In this document: piece after piece, positions 1 to 8,768 of the stretch
How positions within the stretch are numbered: the stretch's first letter is position 1
Layout of the letters: each line of letters opens with the position of its first letter
Origin: Actinomycetospora termitidis
GTDB lineage: Bacteria > Actinomycetota > Actinomycetes > Mycobacteriales > Pseudonocardiaceae
Assembly: GCF_030286555.1 (NCBI RefSeq)
Contig: NZ_JASVWF010000009.1
Span: 124,001 to 188,000 of the forward strand
Direction of reading: 5' to 3'
Length of the DNA stretch: 64,000 nt
Translations under genes and position numbers: made by a program
Notes under the pieces: generated by a model
What the model was told of the DNA's origin: nothing
The model's input: the letters and a program-made list of their open reading frames with translations, nothing else
Databases searched by the model: none

Positions 1-297
1 CTCATGCGGGCCGGGCTGCTCGACGAGGAGACGTTGAGCTGGAACGCGTGCTCGCGCGGCGACGACTACTCCGGCGTCGTGGAGCACTCGACCGGACTGA
101 TCCCGGTGCGCACCGCGGACCATCGCGTGCTCACCGGGTCCGGCTACGACGAGCCGGCCGACCGGCTCTTCGCCATCGGACCGCACACCACCGTGCGGCT
201 GCCGGGGGCGTTCTCGCGGCCGAACACCAACAACCTGAGCTTCCGCGCCAACGACGCGCTCGCTCAGGCGGTCCTGGCGACCGTCGCCGCGGGCTGA
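1..297 (+). CDS. C-terminal fragment of an FAD/NAD(P)-binding oxidoreductase-like protein
   Basis: The reading frame is open from the first base, so the 5' part lies outside the window; only about 98 residues are visible. The end has a GYDEPADRLFAIGP segment followed by PGAFSRPNTNNLSFRAND and an Ala-rich helix. This resembles the closing FAD-contact region of FAD/NAD(P)-binding proteins that end in a list of dinucleotide contacts plus a helix, but no nucleotide-binding motif is visible. Its last 34 bp overlap the 3' end of the convergent sigma factor gene. The family assignment is a guess from the C-terminal texture; the existence of the gene is better supported because the frame is uninterrupted and codon use is normal for this genome. 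Confidence 0.45.
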   Translation, partial: LMRAGLLDEETLSWNACSRGDDYSGVVEHSTGLIPVRTADHRVLTGSGYDEPADRLFAIGPHTTVRLPGAFSRPNTNNLSFRANDALAQAVLATVAAG

Positions 298-1073
298 GCG
301 GTCGCGGCGTCGCGGACCCGGGCGCGCTCGCGCAGGCGCTCCAGGGTCTGCGAGAGCAGCCGGGAGACGTGCATCTGCGAGATCCCGAGCTTCTCGGCGA
401 TCTCGGACTGCGTCTTCTCGTGGACGAAACGGAGCACGAGGATCGTCCGCTCCCGCTCGGGGAGCGTCCCGACGAGGTCGCGGACGAGGGCCCGGGACTC
501 GACGTGCGCGAGGTCCGGGTCGTCGTGGCCGAGCACGTCGGAGACGGTGGTGTCGGTGCCCTGGGTCAGCGTCGAGTCCAGGGAGTCCGGGCGGTAGGAG
601 TGGTGCGCGGAGATCGCTTCGATGACCTCCTCGCGGTCGATCCCGAGGTGCTCCGCGAGCTCGGTCGCCGTGGGGGCGCGACCGAGCTGCTGGCCGAGCG
701 TGGTCGACGCGGTGCCGACCTGGAGGTAGCGGTCCTTCACCCCGCGCGGGGTGCGGATCGCCCAGGCGGCGTCGCGGAAGTGCCGCCGGACCTCGCCCAT
801 CATGGTGGGGACGGCGTAGGACAGGAAGTCGCGACCCTGCTCCGGGTCGAACCGGCGCAGGGCGTGCAGCAGTCCGATGGCCGCGACCTGCTCGAGGTCG
901 TCCACGGACTCGCCGCGCCGGGAGAAGCGTCGCGCGATGTTCCGGGCGACCGGACGGAAGGCGTCGGTCAGCTCGGCGGTCAGGACGTCGCGACGGGGGT
1001 CGCCCTCGGCCAGGGAGGCGAGCTCGTCCAGCTGGGGGGCGTAGTGGTCATAGGCAGAAGTGCGTTCGGACAC
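264..1073 (-). CDS. SigB/SigF/SigG-family RNA polymerase sigma factor
   Basis: 269 residues, GTG start. Region 2 is visible as SVDDLEQVAAIGLLHALRRF, followed by a Gly-Glu-Val-Arg-Arg-His-Phe-Arg-Asp stretch typical of the stress/sporulation sigma branch (SigB/F/G). Region 3 is centred on the TELAEHLG helix, and region 4 ends with the helix-turn-helix SEIAEKLGISQMHVSRLL. Length and order match full-length alternative sigma factors of this group in actinobacteria, which direct general stress responses and are usually held by anti-sigma factors. No anti-sigma gene is adjacent here. It converges on and overlaps the preceding gene fragment. The C-terminal tail after region 4 is Ala/Thr-rich. Confident in the family; the regulon cannot be read from sequence. 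Confidence 0.93.
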   Translation of the reverse strand: MSERTSAYDHYAPQLDELASLAEGDPRRDVLTAELTDAFRPVARNIARRFSRRGESVDDLEQVAAIGLLHALRRFDPEQGRDFLSYAVPTMMGEVRRHFRDAAWAIRTPRGVKDRYLQVGTASTTLGQQLGRAPTATELAEHLGIDREEVIEAISAHHSYRPDSLDSTLTQGTDTTVSDVLGHDDPDLAHVESRALVRDLVGTLPERERTILVLRFVHEKTQSEIAEKLGISQMHVSRLLSQTLERLRERARVRDAATAQPAATVARTA

Positions 1074-1273
1074 GGGCAGACCTCGCAGACACGCGCGAGC
1101 GTTCCGTCTGGCTGCGATGTGAACTCAGACGGGGGAGCAGACGGGACGCATCGATCGCGCGTCCCGGACAGGGACTGTCGGCTCAACCCCTCGGCACCTG
1201 GGTGTCCCGGGTACGCAAACGTGAAACCTGGCCCGACGGCGGGACCGGGGGTGGACCCGCCGTCGGGAACGGG

Positions 1274-2239
1274 TCAGCGCGTGAAGACGATCTTCCCGGC
1301 GGTCTCGCCGTCGGACATCGCCCGGAACCCCTTGGCGGCCTCGGTCATCGGCAGCTCCTGCCCGATCTCGGGCGTGATGCCGGTGGTGGCGACGAAGTCG
1401 AGCAGGTCGCGCAGCTCGTCGAGCGTGCCCATCGTGGAGCCGACGAGGTTCTTCTGGAGGAAGAACATCTGGGCGAGCTCGGCGGGCGGCTGGTTGCCCG
1501 AGGTGGCGCCGGAGCAGACGATCGTGCCGCCCGGCACCAGGGAGCGCACCGAGTGCTTCCAGGTGGCCTCGCCGACGGTCTCGAAGACCGCCTGGACCTT
1601 GCCGGGCAGCTTCCCGTTCGACTCGAAGACCTGGTGGGCGCCCAGCCGCAGCGCCAGCTCGCGCTTCTCCTCGGAGCGGCCGGTGACCCACACCTGCATG
1701 CCCGCGGCGCGCCCGAGGGCGATGAGCGCGGTGGAGACGCCACCCGAGGCACCCTGCACCAGCATCGTCTGGCCGCCGCGCAGCCCGGACTTGGTGAACA
1801 GCATCCGGTAGGCGGTCAGCCACGCGGTGCCCATGACGGCGCCGGAGACCGCGGACATGGCCTCGGGCCGCGGGAGGGCGTTGCGCTTCGGGACGACGAC
1901 GTAGTCGGCGAAGCTGCCCTGCGCCCACTCGGTCAGCATCTTGCGCTGCGGGTCGAGGGTCTCGTCGCCCTTCCAGTCCGGGTCGCCCATCAGCGAGTGC
2001 AGGACGACGGGCGTGCCGTCGTCCAGCGTCCCGGCACCGTCACAGCCCAGGATCATCGGGAACTGCTCGGCCTTGATGCCGACGCCGCGCAGGGTCCACA
2101 GGTCGTGCATGTTGAGGCTCGCGGCCTCCACCTTCACCCGCACCCAGCCCTCGGGGACCTCGGGATCGGGGCGCTCACCGACCACGAGGGAGGCGAGCGG
2201 GTCGTCGGCGTTGGGCTCGGAGGCGTACACGGCGAACAT
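1274..2239 (-). CDS. Zinc-binding-dehydrogenase-type quinone oxidoreductase
   Basis: 321 residues, starting at the ATG that gives MFAVYASEPN; longer in-frame starts add an unrelated low-complexity stretch and run into the upstream divergent gene. The N-terminal GroES-like half shows SLNMHDLWTLRG and the MILGCDGAGTL motif. The C-terminal Rossmann half carries LVQGASGGVSTALIALGRAAG for NADPH. The catalytic-zinc ligands of true alcohol dehydrogenases are not evident, which fits the QOR/crotonyl-CoA-reductase-like MDR branch. Likely an NADPH-dependent reductase of quinones or enones in the cytosol. About 200 bp without a gene separate it from the sigma factor. Confidence 0.9.
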   Translation of the reverse strand: MFAVYASEPNADDPLASLVVGERPDPEVPEGWVRVKVEAASLNMHDLWTLRGVGIKAEQFPMILGCDGAGTLDDGTPVVLHSLMGDPDWKGDETLDPQRKMLTEWAQGSFADYVVVPKRNALPRPEAMSAVSGAVMGTAWLTAYRMLFTKSGLRGGQTMLVQGASGGVSTALIALGRAAGMQVWVTGRSEEKRELALRLGAHQVFESNGKLPGKVQAVFETVGEATWKHSVRSLVPGGTIVCSGATSGNQPPAELAQMFFLQKNLVGSTMGTLDELRDLLDFVATTGITPEIGQELPMTEAAKGFRAMSDGETAGKIVFTR

Positions 2240-2297
2240 GGCTCCGAACCTAACGGGGACCACGGGGCGCCGCGACGGGCCCGGTACCGTGATCCGC

Positions 2298-2501
2298 GTG
2301 CTGCACGCCGTCGCGACCTGGTGGGACGGGGTCGAGCTCTGGTTGACCCAGCTCGACTTCACGCTGCAGGTGATCATCGTGGTCGGCGTCGTCGGGCCGG
2401 CCTGCTGGGCGCTCGCCGCGCTGGTGGACACGCTGGTCGAGCGGACCGTGGCGTGGCGCCTCGCGGCGATCGAGCGGCGCGGCGACGGCCCCGGCCAGTA
2501 G
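2298..2501 (+). CDS. Small membrane protein, function unknown
   Basis: 67 residues from GTG (an in-frame GTG nine bases earlier is an alternative). One strongly hydrophobic segment, LQVIIVVGVVGPACWALAAL, lies at about residues 19-38, followed by a charged cytosolic-type tail rich in Arg. It lies head-to-head with the quinone oxidoreductase and touches the next mini-gene: its stop codon is directly followed by that ATG. The tight pairing with a second one-helix protein suggests a two-component small membrane unit. I do not recognise the family. Confidence 0.55.
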   Translation: MLHAVATWWDGVELWLTQLDFTLQVIIVVGVVGPACWALAALVDTLVERTVAWRLAAIERRGDGPGQ

Positions 2502-2585
2502 ATGGACCGCCGCTACGCCCGGCTCTGGGTCTCGGGCACCCTGATCGCGCTGATCGTGCTGGTCATCGTCCTGAATGTGCGCTAG
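2502..2585 (+). CDS. 27-residue single-helix membrane peptide
   Basis: Starts at the base after the stop of the preceding 67-residue membrane protein, so it is probably translationally coupled. The peptide begins MDRRYARLWVSG and continues as one hydrophobic helix (TLIALIVLVIVLNV) to a terminal Arg: the positive N-terminus and a lone helix are typical of bona fide mini membrane proteins. Immediately downstream is the palindromic repeat shared with position 29613. No function can be assigned. Confidence 0.5.
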   Translation: MDRRYARLWVSGTLIALIVLVIVLNVR

Positions 2586-2587
2586 CG

Positions 2588-2647
2588 CAGGTGAGCACCT
2601 CTTGTCGCCATAGCGACAACAAGTGCTCACCTGGGCGAAGCCCACCT
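2588..2647. repeat. 60-bp palindromic intergenic repeat, copy 1
   Basis: Outer perfect arms caggtgagcac / gtgctcacctg (2588-2598 and 2623-2633) enclose inner arms ttgtcgc / gcgacaa around cata. A second small hairpin, gggcgaagccc, follows. A closely similar copy lies at 29613-29672. On the minus strand the element supplies the last codons and TGA stop of the enoyl-CoA hydratase gene; copy 2 does the same for a binding-protein gene. It sits between converging genes and could act as a bidirectional terminator or a REP-like element. Confidence 0.85.
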
Positions 2648-3415
2648 GGCCGGACGCTTCTCCGCGAACGCCGCCATGCCCTCCTGGCCCTCCTCGGAGG
2701 CGAAGAACTCCGCGGACAGCGAGAGCATCGCGGCGAAGTCGGCGCCCATGTCGTCGGCCGGGGTGCGGCGCAGCATCGCCTTGGTGGCCGCGAGGGCGTT
2801 CGGTGCGCCGAGGGCGAGCATGTCGACGTAGCGGTCGACCGTGGCGTCGAGCTCCTCCGGGTCGACGGCGGCGTTGAGCAGCCCGATCGCGGCGGCCCGG
2901 TCGGCGTCGAACACCTCGCTGGTGAGCATCAGCTCGTGCGCGGCGCGGGGGAGCAGGCGCGGCACCACCGTCACCGAGATCACCGCGGGGACGACGCCGA
3001 TACGCACCTCGCTGAACGCGAAGGTCGCGCCCTTCACGTCACCGCCCGCCCGGACCGCCACGGCGATGTCGCACGCCGCCACGAGGCCCACGCCACCCGC
3101 ACGGGCAGGGCCGGCCAGCCGCGCCACCACGGGCTTCGACGACTGCCACAGCAGCTGCAGGATCGCCGGGAACTCCTGCACGCCCTGGTCGTCCGACCCG
3201 GCGCCCCGGGACTCCCGCAGGTCCATCCCGGAGCAGAACACGGGGCCGGTGTGGGTCAGGACGATCACCCGGACCGCGTCGTCGGCCAGGGCTGTCTCCA
3301 GGTGCTCACGCAGCTCGCGGCGCAGCTGGGCGGAGAGGGCGTTGCGGTTGGCTGGCGAGTCGAGGGTGACGGTCGCGCGGCCCGCGGCGACGTCGAGGTG
3401 CACGAGTTCGGTCAC
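2627..3415 (-). CDS. Enoyl-CoA hydratase/isomerase (crotonase) family protein
   Basis: 262 residues, GTG start, usual length for the crotonase fold. The CoA/oxyanion segment GPVFCSGMDLRE and the second oxyanion helix region RAGGVGLVAACDIAVA are present. The following FAFSEVRIGVVPAVIS stretch contains the conserved Glu of the hydratase/isomerase active site region. The C-terminus (EKRPARWASPR) is encoded inside the palindromic repeat, so the last residues are unusual for the family and may be a replaced tail. Substrate unknown. Seventeen bases separate it from the LuxR regulator upstream on the same strand, so the two may be co-transcribed. Confidence 0.9.
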   Translation of the reverse strand: MTELVHLDVAAGRATVTLDSPANRNALSAQLRRELREHLETALADDAVRVIVLTHTGPVFCSGMDLRESRGAGSDDQGVQEFPAILQLLWQSSKPVVARLAGPARAGGVGLVAACDIAVAVRAGGDVKGATFAFSEVRIGVVPAVISVTVVPRLLPRAAHELMLTSEVFDADRAAAIGLLNAAVDPEELDATVDRYVDMLALGAPNALAATKAMLRRTPADDMGADFAAMLSLSAEFFASEEGQEGMAAFAEKRPARWASPR

Positions 3416-3431
3416 GACCCCGCACGCTAGA

Positions 3432-4190
3432 TCAGCGCACGACCCCCGCGCGCATCGCCAGCGCCACCATCTGCGCCCGGTCGCCGGTCCCGAGCTTGCG
3501 GCCGATGCGGGACAGGTGCGACTTCACCGTCAGCGCGGACAGTCCGAGCTCCGAGCCGATCTCGGAGTTGGAGTGGCCGTCGGCGACCTGCTGGAGCACC
3601 TGCACCTCGCGCTGGGAGAGCTCGCGCGGGGCACCGTCCACCGCGGCGACGCGGGTGCCGGACCCGGTCAGCGGGGCGACCGTCGGGTCGGGCTCCACGA
3701 CCCGGCACATCCCCGACGACGACGTCAGGTACGCCAGCGCCCCGGCGGTGAAGGCGGCCTGGGCGGCGGTGTGGTCGTCCGGCCCGACGGCGACCGTGCG
3801 CCAGCCGTCGGTCCGCAGCTCGGCGAGCAGCGCGAACGCCCCGCCGTCGGGAAGACCGAGGTCCACGACGGCGAGCTCGCACGGCGGCCCGTCGAAGGCG
3901 CGGCGGCGGGCCTCGTCGGCCGAGGAGGCCTCGTGCACCGTGCCGGCGCCGGCCTCGGCGAGCGAGCGGGCGAGGACCTCGCGGCGCCGGTCGTCGCCGT
4001 CGACGACGAGCACGGACAGACGCGTGCCGCCCTCGGGGAAGGGCTGGGGAGCCGGGGCGAACAGCGAGCCCGGCACGGTGCGCTCCGAGAGGGGAGCCCG
4101 GGCGGCGGGGATCGTCGCTCGACGGGTGTCACCCGAGGGAGCGGCAGCCTCCGGACGGACGAAGGACTGGTGATCGATGAGCGGGAACAC
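3432..4190 (-). CDS. LuxR-type DNA-binding response regulator
   Basis: 252 residues, GTG start. After an extension of about 55 residues without clear structure comes a receiver-like domain: SVLVVDGDD at its first strand, LAVVDLGLPDGG at the phospho-acceptor strand (the Asp is present) and AVGPDD further on. The C-terminal LuxR helix-turn-helix is clear: ELSQREVQVLQQVADGHSNS, then EIGSELGLSALTVKSHLSRI. No histidine kinase is adjacent, so it is an orphan regulator or responds to a non-canonical signal. It probably shares a transcript with the enoyl-CoA hydratase 17 bp downstream. Confidence 0.88.
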   Translation of the reverse strand: MFPLIDHQSFVRPEAAAPSGDTRRATIPAARAPLSERTVPGSLFAPAPQPFPEGGTRLSVLVVDGDDRRREVLARSLAEAGAGTVHEASSADEARRRAFDGPPCELAVVDLGLPDGGAFALLAELRTDGWRTVAVGPDDHTAAQAAFTAGALAYLTSSSGMCRVVEPDPTVAPLTGSGTRVAAVDGAPRELSQREVQVLQQVADGHSNSEIGSELGLSALTVKSHLSRIGRKLGTGDRAQMVALAMRAGVVR

Positions 4191-4423
4191 ACCACCCCAT
4201 CGGTCGTCCCTCGATCAGGCTTGAGCGCCCCGGTCGAGTCCGGTCGTTCCCGACGACGGGTCCTCGCCACGGCCAGTCCCGGGTGCACTCGCCTGCACGG
4301 CCGAGCGCTCACCCGATCAGCCCTCCGGCGCGGGTCGAACCGTCTCGGAGGCCGGGCGAGAGACCGAAGGCGCTGCACCACATGGACCAGTTGAAGGCGT
4401 GACCCACATCACACTACAGCTCG

Positions 4424-4471
4424 ATGGGATGCAGCCGGCCCTGTGCGGCACGTCGGTGGCGGTGTCGCTGA
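4424..4471 (+). other. Decayed sulfur leader ORF (candidate)
   Basis: A 15-codon ORF, MGCSRPCAARRWRCR, lies 46 bp upstream of the NtaA-type monooxygenase and ends in a Cys-Arg-stop, like the intact leaders elsewhere in the window. The DNA cggcacgtcg inside it is exactly the Arg-His-Val-Asp coding core of the intact leaders, but in another frame. This suggests an intact RRHVD...CR leader that suffered an internal deletion with frameshift. It may still work as a three-Cys ORF. No good ribosome binding site is visible. Confidence 0.35.
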
Positions 4472-4517
4472 CCACCTGCGATTGCACGGCCCGCCCGCCG
4501 CTGTTCGACTCGACCGG

Positions 4518-5882
4518 GTGCCCCGCCGAATCCGCCTCAACGCCTTCGACATGAACTGCGTCGCCCACCAGTCGCCCGGCCTGTGGCGACACCCGCAGGA
4601 CCGCTCCGCGGACTACAAGGACATCCGCTACTGGACATCGCTCGCGCAGCTGCTCGAACGCGGGGTCTTCGACGGCATCTTCATCGCGGACGTGCTCGGG
4701 ACCTACGACGTCTACGGCGGCACCGACACCGCCGCCGTGCGCCAGGCGGCGCAGATCCCGGTCAACGACCCGATGATGCTGGTGTCGGCCATGGCCGCCG
4801 TCACCGAGCACCTGGGCTTCGGTGTCACCGCCGCGACCGGCTTCGAGCACCCGTACCCCTTCGCGCGGCGGGCCTCGACCCTCGACCACCTCACCGACGG
4901 CCGGTTCGGGTGGAACGTCGTCACCGGCTACCTGCCCGCGGCGGCCCGGGCGATGGGCGAGGCCGACCAGCTGCCCCACGACCAGCGCTACGACCACGCC
5001 GACGAGTACCTCGAGGTCCTCTACCGGCTGTGGGAGGGCTCGTGGGAGGACGGCGCCGTGGTCCGGGACGCCGAGCGCGGGGTGTTCACGGACCCGGAGA
5101 AGATCCACCACGTCCACCACCACGGGACCTACTTCGACGTCGACGGGGTGCACCTGTGCGAGCCGTCGCCCCAGCGGACCCCGGTGATCTACCAGGCCGG
5201 GGCGTCGCCGCGCGGGCAGCGGTTCGCGGCCGAGAACGCCGAAGCCATCTTCACCGGCGCGCCGACGAAGGAGGGTCTCGCCCGGACCGTCTCCGACATC
5301 CGCAAACAGCTCGCCGACGTCGGCCGGGACCCGTACAGCGCGAAGATCTACACGATGCTGACGGTGATCACCGACGAGACCTCCGAGGCCGCACGGGCCA
5401 AGCACGCCGAGCTCGCGTCGTACTCGAGCGACGAGGGCGCGCTGGTGTTCATGTCCGGCTGGATGGGCGTCGACCTGTCGCGCTACGACCTGGACGACCC
5501 GATCGGCGAGGTCGAGTCGAACGCGATCCAGTCCGCGGTCGCGTCGTTCCAGCAGGCCGACCCGTCGGGGAAGGAGTGGACCGTCCGCGACATCGCGCGC
5601 TGGGGTGGGATCGGCGGGATGGGGCCCCGCGTGGTCGGGTCGCCGACGGAGGTGGCCGACGAGCTGCAGTCGTGGGTCGAGGAGACCGACGTCGACGGGT
5701 TCAACCTGCCCTACGCCACCACGCCGGGGACGTTCGCCGACGTCGTGGAGCACCTGGTCCCGGAACTCCAGCGCCGCGGGGTGTACCCGACGTCGTACGA
5801 GCCCGGAACGCTGCGGCAGAAGCTGTTCGGGCGGGGCGACCGCCTGCCCGACGAGCACCGCGGGGCGTCGTACCGGGTCTGA
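4518..5882 (+). CDS. NtaA/SnaA/DszA-family FMN-dependent monooxygenase
   Basis: 454 residues from GTG, giving VPRRIRLNAFDMNC, which matches where this family starts; upstream in-frame GTG codons add a non-family stretch. Family landmarks are RIRLNAFDMNC, FIADVLGTYDVYGG, GRFGWNVVTGYLPAAARAMG, HDQRYDHADEYLEVLYRLWE and PVIYQAGASPRGQRFAAENAEA. Members use FMNH2 from a partner reductase to hydroxylate carbon next to S or N (dibenzothiophene sulfone, nitrilotriacetate, S-alkyl-cysteine derivatives). No reductase is adjacent. The decayed Cys-rich leader upstream suggests a sulfur substrate; that is inference. Confidence 0.92.
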   Translation: MPRRIRLNAFDMNCVAHQSPGLWRHPQDRSADYKDIRYWTSLAQLLERGVFDGIFIADVLGTYDVYGGTDTAAVRQAAQIPVNDPMMLVSAMAAVTEHLGFGVTAATGFEHPYPFARRASTLDHLTDGRFGWNVVTGYLPAAARAMGEADQLPHDQRYDHADEYLEVLYRLWEGSWEDGAVVRDAERGVFTDPEKIHHVHHHGTYFDVDGVHLCEPSPQRTPVIYQAGASPRGQRFAAENAEAIFTGAPTKEGLARTVSDIRKQLADVGRDPYSAKIYTMLTVITDETSEAARAKHAELASYSSDEGALVFMSGWMGVDLSRYDLDDPIGEVESNAIQSAVASFQQADPSGKEWTVRDIARWGGIGGMGPRVVGSPTEVADELQSWVEETDVDGFNLPYATTPGTFADVVEHLVPELQRRGVYPTSYEPGTLRQKLFGRGDRLPDEHRGASYRV

Positions 5883-5913
5883 GGAGCCCGGTGATCGTCG
5901 GACCGCGCGCCGG

Positions 5914-8079
5914 CTACGACCCGGCGACCGGCGTGCGGGCCGGGCGTCCCGACGACTCCAGCACCACGTCGTGCCGGGTGCCACCGACGCCGATCGTCAC
6001 CGTCTCCGCCCGCGGCGCATGGCCGGGCGCGGAGCAGATGAGCAGCGCCGTTCCCGGCCGGGCGCGCAGCGTGAACGAGCCCTCCGCGTCGGTGCGGGCG
6101 CGGCCGATCTGGGTGCCGCCGGAGTCCGTGGCGGTCAGCGTCGCGCCGACCGCACGCCCGTCGGGGGTGGTGACGCGGCCGGTGAGAACGGCGGCCGACC
6201 CGGTGTCGCGGCCGCGCGGAGCGCCCGCACCCGCCGTCGAGAATGCGCCGTTCGTGCCACTGGACGTCTGCATGGCCGCAGTGCTGACACCGGAGGGAGC
6301 CGCGTGCGCCACCGTCGGGGCCGGGAGCGCCGGGCCGGCCGGGTCGCCCTCGGCGGGCTCGACCCGGTCGGCCGCGCCGTCCTGCCCGTGCACGTACTTG
6401 CCGCCGCGGAACAGCGAGGCGACGGCACCGACCAGCGACACCGCGATCGCGACCGCGAACACGACCACCAGGCCGTCGTGGAACGCGCCGGTGACGAGGT
6501 TCGGGAAGAACTGCTTGCCGACCAACGTCGCCGCATTCTCCGGCGGGAGCGTCCCGAGCACCGTCGGGCCGAGGATCTCGGCCATCGGGTTGTAGCCGAG
6601 GAACGCCGCGAACAGCGTGCCGACCGGCGGGAGCGCCGCCACCTGCTGCGCCACCCCGGCCGGCACGTTCTGCGCGGTCAGTCCACCGAGCAGGGCCGCG
6701 GGCATCGAGGACGCGAGCCCGGCGATGAGCATCGAGAAGAAGATGCCGATGGACAGGGCCATGCCGGAGTTCTGCAGCGTGGACATCATCCCGCTGCCGG
6801 CGCCGCGCTGGTCGGCCGGCAGCGAGTTCATGATTCCGGTCATGTTCGGCGAGATGAACAGGCCGGAGCCGATGCCGTTGACCAGCAGGATCGCGGCGAA
6901 CCACCAGTAGTTGAAGTCCGTCGGCAGGATCAGCAGCCCGACGAAGGTCAGCGCGACGATGACGAGGCCCCCGGTGGCGAACAGCCGCGCGCCGAACCGG
7001 TCGGACAGCACGCCGGAGATCGGCGCGGACACGAGGAAGCCGATCGTGAGCGGCAGCATGTAGATCGCCGACCACAGCGGGGTCTGCTCGTACTCGTAGC
7101 CGTGCAGCGGCAGCCAGATCCCCTGCAGCCAGATGATCAGCATGAACTGCAGGCCACCGCGGGACAGCGCGCTCATCAGCGTCGCGACCAGCCCGAACGT
7201 GAACGCCCGGATGCGGAACAGTTCGAGGTGGAACATCGGCTGGGTCACCCTGGTCTCGACCACGCAGAAGATCGCGAGGACGACGACGCCGGCGATCAGG
7301 CAGCCGAGCACGAAGGGGTTCGTCCACCCCTCGGCGTGCCCGCCGTAGGGCTGGATCGCGTAGATGACGCCGACCAGCAGCAGGATCAGCCCGATGCCGA
7401 AGGTCAGGTTGCCCCACCAGTCGATCCGGTGTTCACGACGGCCGGCCGGGTCGCGCAGGGTCTTGTAGGCCCAGATCGTGCCGAGCACCCCGAACGGCAC
7501 GCTCACCCAGAAGACCAGCCGCCAGTCGACCTCGGAGAGCACGCCGCCGACCAGCAGACCGATGAACGAGCCACCGATCGCCGCGACGGAGTTCGTGCCG
7601 ATCGCGAATCCGCGCCGCTCGGCGGGGAACGCGTCGGTGAGGATCGCGGTCGCGTTCGCCATGAGCATCGCGCCGCCGATGCCCTGCACGACCCGGATGA
7701 GGATGAGCCACATGGCCCCGCCGCCCCCGGAGAAGGGGTCGAGGGCGAGGGCGATCGAGGCGACCGTGAACACGGCGAAGCCCGCGTTGTAGATCTTCGC
7801 GCGGCCGTACATGTCGCCGAACCGGCCCAGCGTGACCACCAGCACCGCGGTGACCAGCATGTAGCCCATGATCATCCACAGCAGGTAGCTGATGTTCCCG
7901 GGCTCGAGCGGGTTGATCCCGATGCCGCGGAAGATCGCGGGCAGCGAGATCAGGACGATCGACGAGTTCATCGTCGCCATGAGGACGCCGAGCGTCGTGT
8001 TCGACAGGGCGAGCCACTTGTAGCCGGGGTGGTCCGGGTGGGCGCGGGAGAGGGGCGCGGCCGGAGCGGCGGTCGTCAT
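5914..8079 (-). CDS. DHA2-type MFS transporter with a C-terminal carboxypeptidase-regulatory-like domain
   Basis: 721 residues from the ATG giving [10 protein letters not shown]. Residues up to about 590 are a 14-helix drug:H+ antiporter (DHA2): motif A is seen as [13 protein letters not shown] and motif C-like helix as [19 protein letters not shown]. After the last helix and a linker of about 70 residues comes a beta-rich domain, [20 protein letters not shown] to [12 protein letters not shown]. This is the pattern of carboxypeptidase regulatory (transthyretin-like) domains, an unusual addition to an MFS pump. It runs against the monooxygenase gene and starts 138 bp from the divergent DoxX gene. 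The substrate is unknown. Confidence 0.88.
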   Translation of the reverse strand: MTTAAPAAPLSRAHPDHPGYKWLALSNTTLGVLMATMNSSIVLISLPAIFRGIGINPLEPGNISYLLWMIMGYMLVTAVLVVTLGRFGDMYGRAKIYNAGFAVFTVASIALALDPFSGGGGAMWLILIRVVQGIGGAMLMANATAILTDAFPAERRGFAIGTNSVAAIGGSFIGLLVGGVLSEVDWRLVFWVSVPFGVLGTIWAYKTLRDPAGRREHRIDWWGNLTFGIGLILLLVGVIYAIQPYGGHAEGWTNPFVLGCLIAGVVVLAIFCVVETRVTQPMFHLELFRIRAFTFGLVATLMSALSRGGLQFMLIIWLQGIWLPLHGYEYEQTPLWSAIYMLPLTIGFLVSAPISGVLSDRFGARLFATGGLVIVALTFVGLLILPTDFNYWWFAAILLVNGIGSGLFISPNMTGIMNSLPADQRGAGSGMMSTLQNSGMALSIGIFFSMLIAGLASSMPAALLGGLTAQNVPAGVAQQVAALPPVGTLFAAFLGYNPMAEILGPTVLGTLPPENAATLVGKQFFPNLVTGAFHDGLVVVFAVAIAVSLVGAVASLFRGGKYVHGQDGAADRVEPAEGDPAGPALPAPTVAHAAPSGVSTAAMQTSSGTNGAFSTAGAGAPRGRDTGSAAVLTGRVTTPDGRAVGATLTATDSGGTQIGRARTDAEGSFTLRARPGTALLICSAPGHAPRAETVTIGVGGTRHDVVLESSGRPARTPVAGS

Positions 8080-8217
8080 GGGCGGTCCCGTGGTCGTTAG
8101 GGCGAGCAATGGAACCGTTGCATTGTGCACCTATCCGCGCGGAGGGGCACCTGTGACGTGCGACCGACGTCGGGTCTAGGTTGAGGGAACAACTGTTCGC
8201 TTGTGAACGGAGTTCTC

Positions 8218-8706
8218 GTGAAGATCGGAATGGCCGTGCTGCGGCTCGTGGTGGGCCTGCTGTTCGTGGGTCACGGCATGCAGAAGCTCGCGGGGTGGTT
8301 CGGCGGCGGCGGCATCCAGGGCACGGCGCAGGGCTTCGAGGGCATGGGCCTGCGGCCGGGTCGCGACAACGCGGTCGCCGCCGGTGTCTCGGAGGCGGGC
8401 GGCGGTGCCCTCCTGGCCGCCGGTCTCGCGACGCCCCTCGCCACGACGATGATCTCCGGGGCGATGGGCTCGGCGATCTACCACGTGCACAAGCCCAACG
8501 GCCCCTGGGTGACGCAGGGCGGCTGGGAGTACAACGCCGTCCTGACGGCGGCCGTCTTCGCCGTCGCCGCGGCCGGCCCCGGGGAGCTGTCGCTGGACCA
8601 CGCCCTCGGCATCGAGCGCTCCGGCCCGGCGATCGCCCTGGCCGCCCTCGGCGCCGGGCTCCTCGGCTCGGCGGGCGTGGCGGCGCGCGCGAAGGCGCTG
8701 GCCTAG
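8218..8706 (+). CDS. DoxX family membrane protein
   Basis: 162 residues from the GTG giving VKIGMAVLRLVVGLLFVGHG; a GGAG lies at a good distance in front of it, and a GTG five codons earlier is the alternative. Four hydrophobic segments and the GLLFVGHGMQKLAGWFGGGG start are diagnostic of DoxX/SURF4-type proteins. In mycobacteria DoxX is reported to work with a thioredoxin-like protein and superoxide dismutase against oxidative stress; no such partners lie nearby. It precedes an SDR gene on the same strand, with a GC-rich inverted repeat between them. Confidence 0.88.
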   Translation: MKIGMAVLRLVVGLLFVGHGMQKLAGWFGGGGIQGTAQGFEGMGLRPGRDNAVAAGVSEAGGGALLAAGLATPLATTMISGAMGSAIYHVHKPNGPWVTQGGWEYNAVLTAAVFAVAAAGPGELSLDHALGIERSGPAIALAALGAGLLGSAGVAARAKALA

Positions 8707-8710
8707 ATTC

Positions 8711-8747
8711 CGGGGCCCGGGGACCGGCCGACGTCGGTCCCCGCCCC
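8711..8747 (+). terminator. Possible terminator hairpin
   Basis: Just after the DoxX stop, cggggc and ggggaccg can pair with cggtcccc and gccccg around a short loop. There is no U-run, as is common in actinobacteria. It may partly separate the DoxX and SDR transcripts. Confidence 0.35.
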
Positions 8748-8768
8748 GTGATCGATGGAGGAGAGCCC

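Noticed and set aside
8181-8768. N-terminal extension of the SDR
   Set aside because: The added part overlaps DoxX in another frame; GTG 8769 behind GGAGGAG matches the family start.
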